Part shown: positions 1-9,300 of the stretch, in pieces
Layout of the letters: every line of letters starts with the position of its first letter
How positions within the stretch are numbered: position 1 is the first letter of the stretch
Source: Bacteroidales bacterium
GTDB lineage: Bacteria; Bacteroidota; Bacteroidia; Bacteroidales; Bacteroidaceae
DNA length: 30,326 nt
Direction: 5' to 3'
NCBI GenBank assembly: GCA_004555425.1
Contig: SFID01000011.1
Location: forward strand, 1 to 30,326
The notes under the pieces: model-generated
The model's input: the letters and a program-made list of their open reading frames with translations, nothing else
Database searches by the model: none
What the model was told of the DNA's origin: nothing
Made by a program: the position numbers and the translations under genes

Positions 1-1281
1 AGCGAATGGATTCAATACATAGTGTTGCTCGGTGCTTCGTATATTGCGACCTTCCTGCTTTTTCATACAAGCATTGACATTCATCAGCGAAACAGACTTG
101 TTGAGGTTGTCAATATACTGAAAAACAATGTTCTTGTTTTTCTCGTATTCCTTGCGCTGCTTTTGCTTTTCAAAAACGAGCTTATGGTAATTAGAAGGCT
201 ATATGCGATGTCATTTGCATTTTATTTTCTGTTCACCTCAATATCGAGGTATTACCTTAAAAGATGGCTTACAGGAAGCTTCTCCGAGCAGAAAAGCAAG
301 ATTGCGTCTTACACGGGAGTGCTTACGGTCAAGGACAGAGCCGAGAATTTTGTATCGGAGCTCAAAGAAGATTGGAGCGTAAAGGTTACAGGCGAAGTTA
401 ATGGCGACAACCTTCCCTATGAGATAACCATCAAGCAGAATAACGAAAATTATGCACTTAGTATCTTGGGAGATTACTTAGTGCCTTCCTATTTAAAAAC
501 CACTTTTGGGATAAATTCCAGTGCTAAATATTCATGGGGTATCTCCTTTAAAACAAATGGGAACGTTATCATCAAAAATATAGAACAAACAACGACTTCA
601 CGCTCTATCTATTTTGACAATTCTTCCAGTTACTTCAAAAATACCACATCAGGCAGCGCCGTCCAACTCTTCCAAAAACGAACAACACTCCAGTTAAAGG
701 AAGCAGTACAGGGTTTGGGTACCTTCTACAACAAAGATTTTGCTTACGAGATGCCACAAGGTGTGAAAGGCTACTTCGTTACGCTTGATAACAATAAAAA
801 TCTCAGCCTTACCCTTGCCTACGATGCTGGTGAACCCGTACCCCAAGGAACTCCGCTTTTGCTCTATGGGAAGACAGGAACGTATAATCCTGTAGTTGTC
901 AATAAAGCAATTACTTCCGCAGTCGGCACAAACTATATGAAGGGCGAGCGTGATGAGAATGGTAAAATCTGTGGAGGAACGGACTATGTCTATTACATAT
1001 TGACCGTAGATGATTCTGGCAATAATATTGGTTTCTACTACGGTGCTGATGACGGAGGTGCTTTCGTCATGCAAGGCGAAACTACAGCCTACCTAGCACT
1101 ACCCAACAACGTGGCCTCTCAAGTGCGCGGCCTGATCCTCGATCCCGAAGCAATCAGCCATATCTCTACTATTCAAACACCAAATGCCAACTCCTTCCTG
1201 TACGACATAAGCGGGCGTCGCGTTCAGCATCCCAAGCGCGGCCTTTATATCCAGAATGGACGTGTGATATTCCGTAAATAA
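1..1281 (+). pseudogene. Chimeric ORF: sugar-phosphate transferase N-terminal region joined to a secreted-protein C-terminus; 5' end outside window
   Basis: The frame is open from base 1, so the true start lies upstream; the GTG at 22 is only the first possible start inside the window. The first 120 or so residues have several hydrophobic segments, an RYYLKRW end to the last one and a KSKIASYTGVLTVKD stretch. This resembles the membrane part and CoA-binding-like domain of polyprenyl glycosylphosphotransferases of capsule synthesis. From about residue 135 the text changes to a secreted Bacteroidales protein: a YSWGISFKTNG repeat-type domain, then EMPQGVKGYFVT and VPQGTPLLLYGKTGTY, ending in the DISGRRV C-terminal signature. 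No catalytic transferase domain follows the membrane part. The two halves belong in different compartments, so this is best read as a deletion fusion, a recombination product or an assembly error, with the join between about nt 385 and 460. The stop codon directly abuts repeat copy A. Confidence 0.6.
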
Positions 1282-1499
1282 GGTAGGCTCCTGTATAGGT
1301 GGGTCCTATAAAATTGCTAGCGATGGATTCGCGGCTATCGTGCAGTAGGTCTTGTGCAGTAGGTCTTTGCTTTTCGTGAGGGAGCGTAGCGGGCTAACCG
1401 ACCGAATGAAAACAAAAAAATAGGTGCGAGAGGCGTGAAGACCTCCGAGCAGAATAGAAACCCGACCTTCCATTGAAACTAACCATACAGACCCTACCT
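1282..1499 (+). repeat. Leader-type dispersed element, copy A (about 218 bp, inverted ends)
   Basis: It starts with GGTAGG immediately after the TAA of the preceding ORF and ends with CCATTGAAACTAA followed by a diverged ACCCTACC end. Internal blocks are shared with copies at 18677-18865 and 21624-21819: GCGATG then ATTCGC and GCTATCG near the left, GGAGCGTAGCGGGCTA in the middle (exact in copy B), and GGTGCGAGAGGC then ATAGAAACCC near the right. The copy is longer than the others partly because the string GTGCAGTAGGTCTT is directly duplicated at about 1340-1368. Unlike the other copies, no recognisable gene follows; only a 9-codon ORF (ATG at 1511) lies before the terminator at 1607. Confidence 0.7.
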
Positions 1500-1606
1500 A
1501 AAAAATAGAATGCACCATTATATCATTACCCATACATAGTTCTTAGTTCCCATTCGCAATCTCAATTTCGAACCTTTTCCAAGATACATGCTCAAACCCC
1601 AATAAC

Positions 1607-1641
1607 GGACCAAGTCAATAAAGGCTTGGTCCTTTCTTTTT
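1607..1641 (+). terminator. Rho-independent terminator
   Basis: A perfect 8-bp stem GGACCAAG (1607-1614) and CTTGGTCC (1625-1632) with a 10-nt loop is followed by a T-rich run TTTCTTTTTT. It would end plus-strand transcripts that pass through the chimeric ORF and repeat copy A. Confidence 0.85.
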
Positions 1642-1708
1642 TCTAACGAAGTGCCTGCATATCAAAATCACAGAGGGTGTGTATCCAGTGCTCCCTGCTA
1701 TTATTCTA

Positions 1709-1860
1709 CTTTTTCATACGATGAAACCGTTGCATCATACGCTAAAGCAACTGTTTCATACGCCTGAAACAACTGTTTCATACGCCTGAAACAACTGTTT
1801 CATACGCTTGAAACAACTGTTTCATACGCTTGAAACAACTGTTTCATACGCTTGAAACAG
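1709..1860. repeat. 22-bp palindromic tandem array 1
   Basis: Five direct copies of a 22-bp unit run from 1751 to 1860, each a palindrome with half-sites GTTTCA and TGAAAC around a TACGC(C/T) core. Two degenerate copies lie upstream (about 1709-1750). Ten bases after the array comes the box GGATTTTGCAAC (1871-1882), and 54 bases after the start of that box the string GTCTCTCC. The same order recurs at 15497-15658. The array lies between a plus-strand terminator and the converging GH20 gene. Its function is unknown; protein-binding iterons or BIME-like elements are possible. Confidence 0.9.
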
Positions 1861-1863
1861 TGA

Positions 1864-1928
1864 AGACGTGGGATTTTGCAACGGAAAAGCCCTGTAAATA
1901 AACAGGTTACTGGCACTTTTCCACGTCT
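1864..1928. other. Nested long hairpin after palindrome array 1
   Basis: AGACGTGG (1864-1871) pairs perfectly with CCACGTCT (1921-1928). Directly inside the right arm, CTTTT (1916-1920) pairs with AAAAG (1885-1889), and CCTGT (1891-1895) pairs with ACAGG (1902-1906). The three stems are nested, so the segment can fold as one interrupted hairpin. It includes the GGATTTTGCAAC box. No U-run follows, so it is not an obvious terminator. Confidence 0.55.
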
Positions 1929-2015
1929 CTCCGAGAACCTTGGTTTTTAATACCCTGCAACGCATTGGAAAATTGAGGAGAGATGTTTGTATCGGCTTGT
2001 ATAATCATGCACAAT

Positions 2016-2058
2016 AAAAGGAGACGAAGGCCGTTGATTGACCTTCGTCTCCTCCTTT
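2016..2058 (-). terminator. Terminator of the GH20 gene
   Basis: AGGAGACGAAGG (2019-2030) pairs with CCTTCGTCTCCT (2042-2053). On the minus strand the stem is followed by TTTTATTG, giving a U-rich tail. It lies about 50 bases past the stop codon of the hexosaminidase. Confidence 0.85.
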
Positions 2059-2107
2059 TGATGCTGTTGGAAGCGCCGGCTTCAACAGATGCGTGTGATG
2101 TTGGGGG

Positions 2108-5100
2108 CTACTTCACGTATACCTTCGTTCCGCCGATGATATACAAGCCTTTGGTGGGTCGCTGAATGCGGCGGCCGCTGAGGTCGTAGATGGTTTGACG
2201 CTGCTGCGAGGCCTGCACACCGTTGATGCCGTCTGGGGTATTCTTGGTATAGACAACGGTGATGTTGAGGTTGGCCTTCACGGCTGCGAGGGCTTCGCCA
2301 CCTTGGATTTCGGAGAAGGTGTAGCCTTCGTGGTTGCCAATGGTCAGCGTGAATGTTTCGCCAGCCTTCACCATATAGCGTTCGGCGGCTGTGAGGATGT
2401 TGCCCTCTTCGTCTTGTTCCGTCACCTGTACGGAGAAGTAGGGCTCGGCCACGTATTCGTAAACGAGGTAGGGGTGGCCAGGAGCGTTCCAGCCCACCAG
2501 GGCTCCGCTGGCCACGCCGTCCCAGCAGATGTTGTTAGTCGTACATTGAATCTTGAAGGTCTCACCATCGCTGTTGAGGACGAATTTGTAGGAGCCTGCC
2601 GTCTTGGATAGCACAGCGGGCGTGGCCTGCGTGGTCAGTGCGGGAACGTAGAGGTCCACCCATTCGTTCTTCACCTTGAAGGCTGTGCCGCTCGGCTCGA
2701 GCAACCAGGTGTGGAGTGGATTGGCATCCTCAATGGTCTTGGAGCAGAACACTTGGTTCGAAGCGTTGACGTTGCGATAACCCTGGCGTGCGCCACCATC
2801 GGCCGTGGAGGCATCGTAGATGACGTAACTGCGGCCAGCCTTGACTTCGGTGACGGGCTGTGTCAGACGCTTCACGCCGTTGTAGGCCTCGCTCTGATAG
2901 GTAGCGTTGATCTGCATATCCTCGGTGGGAGTGAGAACGGTGCCTTCGGTCTGGTCGGCTGTCTCAAGGGTGTAGTATTCTGGCAACGCGGGCAGGGCAA
3001 AGGTGTAGTTCTCGCCAACGGGCACGTTGTGGGCTACCTCTTCAAGGATGGCACCGCGCTGGTCGCGGCAAACCACCTTGACCTCATAGGCTGAACGCTT
3101 GTAGGTGACCGTGTAGGTATTCTCGGCTGTCTTGGCAATGGATTCGACCACGGTGTTCTTAAACGCGGGACAGAGTTCAGCGGAGATTTCCGTCAGTGCT
3201 ACGTCCACGCCGCGCTGGAACGTGCCGAGCGTTGCACCCTGGTCGTCCACACAATTGAGGGTGACGAGGCGGACGCGCTGGGCCGTCCATGTGGCACCCT
3301 GAAGGCGCGGTGCATCGTAAGTGGCATCCTTGCTAATCGTGGCACCTGCATTCACTGTGCCGACGGGGAGGGGGAAGAGGCTGCGGTTGGTCACCTTGAG
3401 GCGGTATTCCTGTGCCTGATTGTCCCAAGCGAGGGACATGGTGGCGCCAGTTGCACCCATCGTGACGGGATAGCCTTGGCGATCCACGAAGGAGGTGCTG
3501 CCACTGATGTAGCGGCCCGTCACAGCATTCTGCAACTTGAAGGTCTGCGTGCCAGCAGTCTCGTTGACGTCAGACTCCTTGACCGTCCATACGTTGGCGG
3601 CAAAGGCATCAGTGGAGTGGGTGAGGCTGGTGCCCTTGTTGAGGTCGCAGAGTTGCGTGCGGTCGAAACCATCTACATTATTATAGAATACGTACTGCGC
3701 ATTGGCCTCCAGGGGAACGAGTGCAACGGCTTCGCCGCCTGTGCCGCCCTGGCCGTAGTCCTCCATCGGTGCCCATTGCCACTGGCCGCCTGCACCATCG
3801 CTGGGCTGGCTATATACGTTGACCGAAAGGCCCTGGCCCGACATAGAGGAGTTCCAGTACTGGCCGCTCACTTGGTCGCTGGCGATGGAGTAGTAGTAGT
3901 TGCCGTCCTTCTCGCCGTAGGCTCCTGTGCCGAGTTGGAAGTTGTAGTGCTTCGTTGTGTTGTCGTAGTCCCAGCGGCCGCTGGTGTTTGTGGCGGTGGG
4001 GTTAGGCTTTACCGAACCTTCGGGGAGGGCCTTGCAGACGATGGCGTACTTGCCAGGATGGGCGGGGTCTTCCTCAAGGCTCCACCACTGGTAGTCGTAG
4101 TTGGCATCGCCTTCGTTGGCCTGTGTGTTCGTCCAGAGGCGTCCAACGGCAATATTGTTGGCGCTGTACGTTGTGAGCAGGGGCGAACCCTCGGCCACGA
4201 GTTCAATGCAGCGGTCCTTGCGCGTGGCATCCGTGCCGCCCGAGATGAGACGATAGTAGTACTTGTTGGTTTCGGTATTGCTGAGTGGCATGACCTTTGT
4301 GGTTTCGCCGCTGCCCGATTCTTCACCTAGCATGTGATACTTACAATAGAGATAACCGCCATAGTTGAGCAGGGTAGTGTCGGCCGTCATACGCTTCTGG
4401 AAATCGGTGAAGCTGCGGCGCGCTTGGGGTGTCCAGCCTGCTTCGGCAATGGCAATCAGACGGGGTAGGGCGAGCCACTCCATGTATTCGCGGTCGCTGA
4501 CGTGCTCCGTCCAGAAGGTGCCTTGCACGCCATACTTAGTGGCCGAGGGAATGGCCTGATTGTAGGTGGCCTTCACGTCGTCCGTTCCGTAGCCAGCACC
4601 CGGCGGGTCGAGCGGGCCGTTGCCCTGTTTGCGGTTGATATAGTAGGGGCCCCAGGGTGTGTATATATTGTCAAGGCCCAGTTGTGCGGCCTTGGCTGCG
4701 GCAGCCTCGGGACCCGTCCAGCAATAGACGAGCGCACCCGTGGATTTCACGGTCTGTACGTCTGCGCTAGCGGCCGTGATGGCTTCGTTCCAGACGGCTA
4801 ACTTGCGGCCCTTGCTCTGCACGAAGTCCGCCATCTCCTTGATAAAGTGGCTCTGCAACTGGCGGTAGTTCGTCAGTCCGAGTTCCTGATAGCGCGCTTG
4901 GCATTCGGCATTGCCCTCCCAAGCCGAGGTGGGGCATTCGTCGCCGCCGATATGGATGGTCTCGTAGGGGAAGATGTCCATCAGTTCGCTGAGGATGTCC
5001 TTGGCAAACTGCACCGCCTTGGGATTGGCCACGTTGAGAATGTCACTAGAGATACCGCCCGTGGTCCAGATGGTGTGCGTGCCGTTGGGGTAGCAACTGA

Positions 5101-5950
5101 ACTCAGGATAGGAAGCCATAGCAGCAACGAAGTGGCCAGGCATATCAATCTCGGGGACAATCTCAATGTGACGCTCCTTGGCATAGGCCACCACGTCGCG
5201 CAGTTCTTCCTGCGTGTAGAAGTAGGGGCCGTAGGGCTTGTTGAGCCAGTACTGCGTGCAGGTGTGCATATCCGTAAACATAACATTGGGCGCAATGCTG
5301 CCGACCGTGGTCAGCTTGGGGTATTTCTTGATTTCCACGCGCCATCCCTGGTCGTCGCTGAGGTGCCAGTGGAAGCGGTTCATCTTGTAGTAGGACATAA
5401 CGTCGAGCATGCGCTTCACCTCATCAACGGTGAAGAAGTGGCGGCTCACATCAAGCATAAAACCGCGATAGCCAAAGCGCGGCGCATCGTTGATGCTGAC
5501 CAGCGGGAGGGCATACTTGGTGACAGCCGCGTCGGCCTTGCCAGCCATAACATTGGCGGGCAGCAACTTCTTGATGGTTTGGAAGGCATAGTAAAGGCCC
5601 GTGGCGGTGCTGGCTTCGATGCTGACGCCGTCGGCTGTGACATTCACCTTATAGCCTTCCTCGCCCAGACTGCTGACGGGCAGGTCAATGGTGAAGAGTG
5701 CGCCTTCGGTGCCAACGGTGGCCGTAGCACCCGTGGCAGCATTGTAACTGGTGATAAACTTCTCCACTTCCCGCGTCATTTCCTCGGGAAGATTTTGCGC
5801 GCTGACGACAAAACTATTGGGGAGCACGAGTTCGCCCGACGTCTGTGTCATCGTTTTGGCGCGCGGAGTCAGGTTGACGAAATCCTGTGCCGCGACGGGC
5901 GTCAACGCCACGCCAAACAGCATTAGCAGAGCAATGAATTTGTTTTTCAT
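2108..5950 (-). CDS. Secreted beta-N-acetylhexosaminidase, glycoside hydrolase family 20
   Basis: This enzyme should remove terminal N-acetylglucosamine or N-acetylgalactosamine from glycans such as host mucin or other glycoprotein chains. The 1280-residue product begins with a signal peptide (residues 1-21, cut near PVAAQ). A GH20 N-terminal domain spans about 25-150, and the catalytic barrel about 155-530. The barrel shows RGFMLDVSRHF, NRFHWHLSDDQGWR, PEIDMPGH and HIGGDECP; Asp337 and Glu338 are the catalytic pair known for this family. The protein is far longer than a minimal GH20 enzyme (about 500-780). Residues 550-760 hold a Trp-rich region that may be a carbohydrate-binding module, about 895-1010 hold two MucBP-like repeats (VTLNCVDDQGATLG and VKVVCRDQRGAILE), and the end carries the DLSGRRI signature shared with two other proteins here. 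Start ATG follows a promoter 90 bases upstream. Substrate is inferred. Confidence 0.93.
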   Translation of the reverse strand: MKNKFIALLMLFGVALTPVAAQDFVNLTPRAKTMTQTSGELVLPNSFVVSAQNLPEEMTREVEKFITSYNAATGATATVGTEGALFTIDLPVSSLGEEGYKVNVTADGVSIEASTATGLYYAFQTIKKLLPANVMAGKADAAVTKYALPLVSINDAPRFGYRGFMLDVSRHFFTVDEVKRMLDVMSYYKMNRFHWHLSDDQGWRVEIKKYPKLTTVGSIAPNVMFTDMHTCTQYWLNKPYGPYFYTQEELRDVVAYAKERHIEIVPEIDMPGHFVAAMASYPEFSCYPNGTHTIWTTGGISSDILNVANPKAVQFAKDILSELMDIFPYETIHIGGDECPTSAWEGNAECQARYQELGLTNYRQLQSHFIKEMADFVQSKGRKLAVWNEAITAASADVQTVKSTGALVYCWTGPEAAAAKAAQLGLDNIYTPWGPYYINRKQGNGPLDPPGAGYGTDDVKATYNQAIPSATKYGVQGTFWTEHVSDREYMEWLALPRLIAIAEAGWTPQARRSFTDFQKRMTADTTLLNYGGYLYCKYHMLGEESGSGETTKVMPLSNTETNKYYYRLISGGTDATRKDRCIELVAEGSPLLTTYSANNIAVGRLWTNTQANEGDANYDYQWWSLEEDPAHPGKYAIVCKALPEGSVKPNPTATNTSGRWDYDNTTKHYNFQLGTGAYGEKDGNYYYSIASDQVSGQYWNSSMSGQGLSVNVYSQPSDGAGGQWQWAPMEDYGQGGTGGEAVALVPLEANAQYVFYNNVDGFDRTQLCDLNKGTSLTHSTDAFAANVWTVKESDVNETAGTQTFKLQNAVTGRYISGSTSFVDRQGYPVTMGATGATMSLAWDNQAQEYRLKVTNRSLFPLPVGTVNAGATISKDATYDAPRLQGATWTAQRVRLVTLNCVDDQGATLGTFQRGVDVALTEISAELCPAFKNTVVESIAKTAENTYTVTYKRSAYEVKVVCRDQRGAILEEVAHNVPVGENYTFALPALPEYYTLETADQTEGTVLTPTEDMQINATYQSEAYNGVKRLTQPVTEVKAGRSYVIYDASTADGGARQGYRNVNASNQVFCSKTIEDANPLHTWLLEPSGTAFKVKNEWVDLYVPALTTQATPAVLSKTAGSYKFVLNSDGETFKIQCTTNNICWDGVASGALVGWNAPGHPYLVYEYVAEPYFSVQVTEQDEEGNILTAAERYMVKAGETFTLTIGNHEGYTFSEIQGGEALAAVKANLNITVVYTKNTPDGINGVQASQQRQTIYDLSGRRIQRPTKGLYIIGGTKVYVK

Positions 5951-6040
5951 AAGTACATATTATATTATGGTGTTATTAGAAGCAATAAAAAAAGATGAGA
6001 ATTGTCCTATCCGTGAGGAGGAAAGAAAAATAGGACGTGG

Positions 6041-6048
6041 CAAATATA
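6041..6048 (-). promoter_or_regulatory. Bacteroidetes-type -7 box for the GH20 gene
   Basis: On the minus strand this reads TATATTTG, an exact TAnnTTTG match, 90 bases before the hexosaminidase start. A good -33 TTG element is not clear. The rest of 5951-6307 holds no convincing gene. Confidence 0.6.
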
Positions 6049-6239
6049 GGACTTTTTTCCCGAATACCATTCCGCCCTACCTTTGTATTTGCGTTTTCCT
6101 AGGGGAATATTGATCAGTACCGCCCAATCTAGGCTGCTAATGCGACTTGTGCGGTTCCTTTAACATGGAGCAAATCACCTCAAAACCTCCTCCCCAATCG
6201 GTAGGAGATGCCTTTGCAATCCAGAGGGGACGAATGCGT

Positions 6240-6275
6240 AAGAGGGGCCGCATCCTGTTGGACGCAGCCCCTCTT
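6240..6275 (-). terminator. Hairpin terminator of the C1A protease gene
   Basis: AAGAGGGGC (6240-6248) pairs with GCCCCTCTT (6267-6275), and the stem continues inward through GCATCC against GGACGC with one wobble, leaving a TGTT loop. On the minus strand it lies just past the stop at 6308. No U-run follows, so it may act as a 3'-end stabiliser or a weak terminator. Confidence 0.6.
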
Positions 6276-6307
6276 GCATATAGGGATTGGGCAGGGTTAG
6301 GTGTGTA

Positions 6308-9300
6308 TTACTTCACGATAACCTTGCGACCCTTGATGATATAGATACCGCGCTCTGCTTGGTTCACGCGACGGCCGCTGATGTCGTAGATGGTTGCGTT
6401 GCTGGAATCTGTGCTACCCGTTTCAAGGCTGTGAATGCCTGTCGGGAAGATGTCCGTCACTAAGAACGTGGGGGCTTCTGCACCGTCTTGCAGGGCCAGA
6501 TAGGCCTGGTTGGCTTGCAGGATGCCTGAGTAGGGATAGAAACCTACGTCCTCGCCACGCTGGGCGAAGGTGTAGTATTTCACACCTGGGAGGGCATTCC
6601 AATTGGAAGCCTGACCAACGAGGTAGGTTGTTGCCTTGAGCGAAGAAGTGGTTGGTGCGAAATGATAGGTACCAGGTTCTGCGGAAATTACCACACCTGT
6701 TGCAGCAGGCAGAATGCCATCGGTGAGCTGAGTGAGTTGACAAACCTGTCCGTTGATGCCCGTTACAGTGTAGGCTTCTACGCCCTCGGGGATGATGGCC
6801 GCATAGGGCAGGTAGAGGCTGGCGTAACCGCTGGCGTCAACATTGAGTTCGTAGCCTGCATTGTCACTGCCTTCGATGACGGTCACGGGCAGACGCTCCA
6901 GCGAGAATTGCTTGATGGCGAGGCACTGCTTGCCCGACATGTTGATGACAAGGCCGAGCGAGATGGTGGATTCCTTGGAGAGCGTAAAGGTGACGCTGTT
7001 GCTCTTGATCGTGCTGGACTTCGGGCTCATAGCTTGACTGGCAATGGCCTGGCTGGCTATGTTGGCCGTGGTGGGCAAGCCTGCTCCATTGGCTACCACG
7101 AGGTAGGAGTTGCCACACTCGCCTTCGTAGGTTTCATCGTAGTAGGCGGTGAAGGTGTACGTACCGGCGGGCAGGGTGATGGTCTGGTAGGCTGCATGGT
7201 CTGCCAGGGAGGTGGCGAAACCATCCCATTCGGTCGTACAGGTGAAGCAACCATCCTTCTGCGTATCTACATGGACACCCGTGGTGATACCGCCGTTGAC
7301 AGAGGTGCGGGCGAGTTTCCACATCTGGATAGCCATGAAGCGGGTAGGACCATTGCTGTTGACGCACTGTCCGGAGTTGTAGGAGAAGGCCTTTTTGTAG
7401 TTGGCAATCGAACTGAAGGTGATGTCCTCGGCGGGATCGCCCGTACCGAAATTGAGCGAGAAGACGCCGCGGGAGAGTCCCCACGCATCGCCATCAGGAC
7501 CGAAGCCGTTGCGCTGGCCGTGGTAGCCGTGAGAGGTGCGATCCTGCACGCTGCCGCTGGTCTGGTTGAAATCGTAGTAGAGCACAAGACCCGCGTTCTC
7601 GGCTGCGGCTACATCGCTGATGGGCTGGTTGGCCGTTTCGCGGATTTGGTCAACGCTGCGCGATACGTTCCAGAAGCGGAACTCGTCAATGCTACCGTTG
7701 AAGGGCACGTTGGCACCACCGATGGTGAGCGTGGTAAGTGCTTGGTTGATTGATTTGTTTAGTGCCTTCTTGGTAATCTGCACGCCATCGCGATAGAAGT
7801 AAACGACAGGCTGTTCGAAGACTACGGCATAATGATGCCATTCGCCAGGAACTACAAAATTGTTGGCAGAGGTGGCTGATTTGCCCGACAGATAGAGTGA
7901 CATAGCTCCGTTGCCATCGGTCTTCAGGAGCATGGTCGATTCGCTGTTGCCGATACCCGTGCAATAGGTGGAGGTGTGCGAGGTATTCATCCACCATTCA
8001 ACGGTGAAGTTTTTCTGCGAGGCCTCCATGAAACTACCAGTTGCAGTGACCGAAGCACCGCCTGTGCCTAAGTTGAGGCCATTCTGGCTGTTGGCATTGC
8101 ATACGGTGATGGCGCGCGACTGGGTCTTGGTGCCCGTACCAGCAGCATTGCGCGTGGTCAGTGTGAGGTCGTAAACACCAGGGATTTCGGGTGTGACAGT
8201 GGCGTGCTGGCCAATGATGAGATAGTCTTTGGCTGCGCTGTGCATAAGCCATTGCCATTCGGTAGGACCGTGTGTGGAGAGGTCCTTGAGGCTGATGGGT
8301 TCGCCCTTGCTGACAACGGCAGGAGCAATCTGGAAGTCGGCCACGGGAGCAACGTCAACGACACGGATGGTCTGCTGCGAGGTGCGCGACGAACCGCCAG
8401 GGGCACTAACCTTGAGCGTGACGGTATAGGTGCCGGGCTTGGTGTAGATGGCCGAAGCATTGGTGGTGGTGGCTTTCTCTACCTTGGCTCCTGGCATTGT
8501 CCACTCGTACTGGTAGCCGAGGGCGGGCGTTGTGGCAATGAAGGTGACGCGGTCGCCTGTGGGAACTTCGCTCAGCGTAGCCTTAAAGGAAGCATCGGCA
8601 GCAGGGGCTGACTGCACGTTGATGGTGCGTGTGGCAGTGACGCTCTCGCCGCTGGCGTTGTAGGCGGTCAGCGTGACTGTCTGGTTGCCTGTGGATGTGA
8701 AGGTGAGGGTGGGGTTGTTGACGGCAACATTGCTGAGACCTGCACCTGCCGCATTCCACATAGTCTTGACGGCCGATTCGCTGCAAGTCGATGTAAGTGT
8801 AACGGGAATACCTGCATAGACATTGCCCGAAGGAGCATCAATGCTGGCCGTCAGAGTGGCAGTGGGCGAAGTGAGCTTCGGCTGCGTGTTGCGAGAGAGA
8901 GCCACTTTGCTGGCGTCTGCAATCGGGGCATGGTGCGTGCCCACGTAGTCGCGCAGATAGGTAACGCCGTCTTTCTGGAAGGTCTGTCCGCGATAGTAGG
9001 CCAAGAGATTCTTGGGCAGACGGGTGCCTGCAAATTCAGAGTTCTTATAGCCGAGAACCTCCTGGGCCGTACGGGCCACGTTCCAAATGCGCAGTTCGTC
9101 GATATAGCCATTCCAGGCACTACCGCTTGAACTGCTGAATACGAGGTCGCCAAAACCACCCAAGCCACTGTAAGTGTCGGAGGTGACGCTGCCCTTCCTG
9201 ATACCATTGATATAGGTGGTGAGGGTGTTGCCCTGTACGACGATGGCTACGTGCTTCCATGTGTTCACCTGAAGGTCACCGCTGTTGCCATCCACACGAT

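Noticed and set aside
1709..1860. CRISPR array
   Set aside because: Units are direct 22-bp palindromes with no variable spacers between them, and no cas gene is in the window.
4847..5926. 359-codon plus-strand frame over the GH20 gene
   Set aside because: The minus-strand frame carries the GH20 active site, signal peptide and promoter; this one is a shadow.
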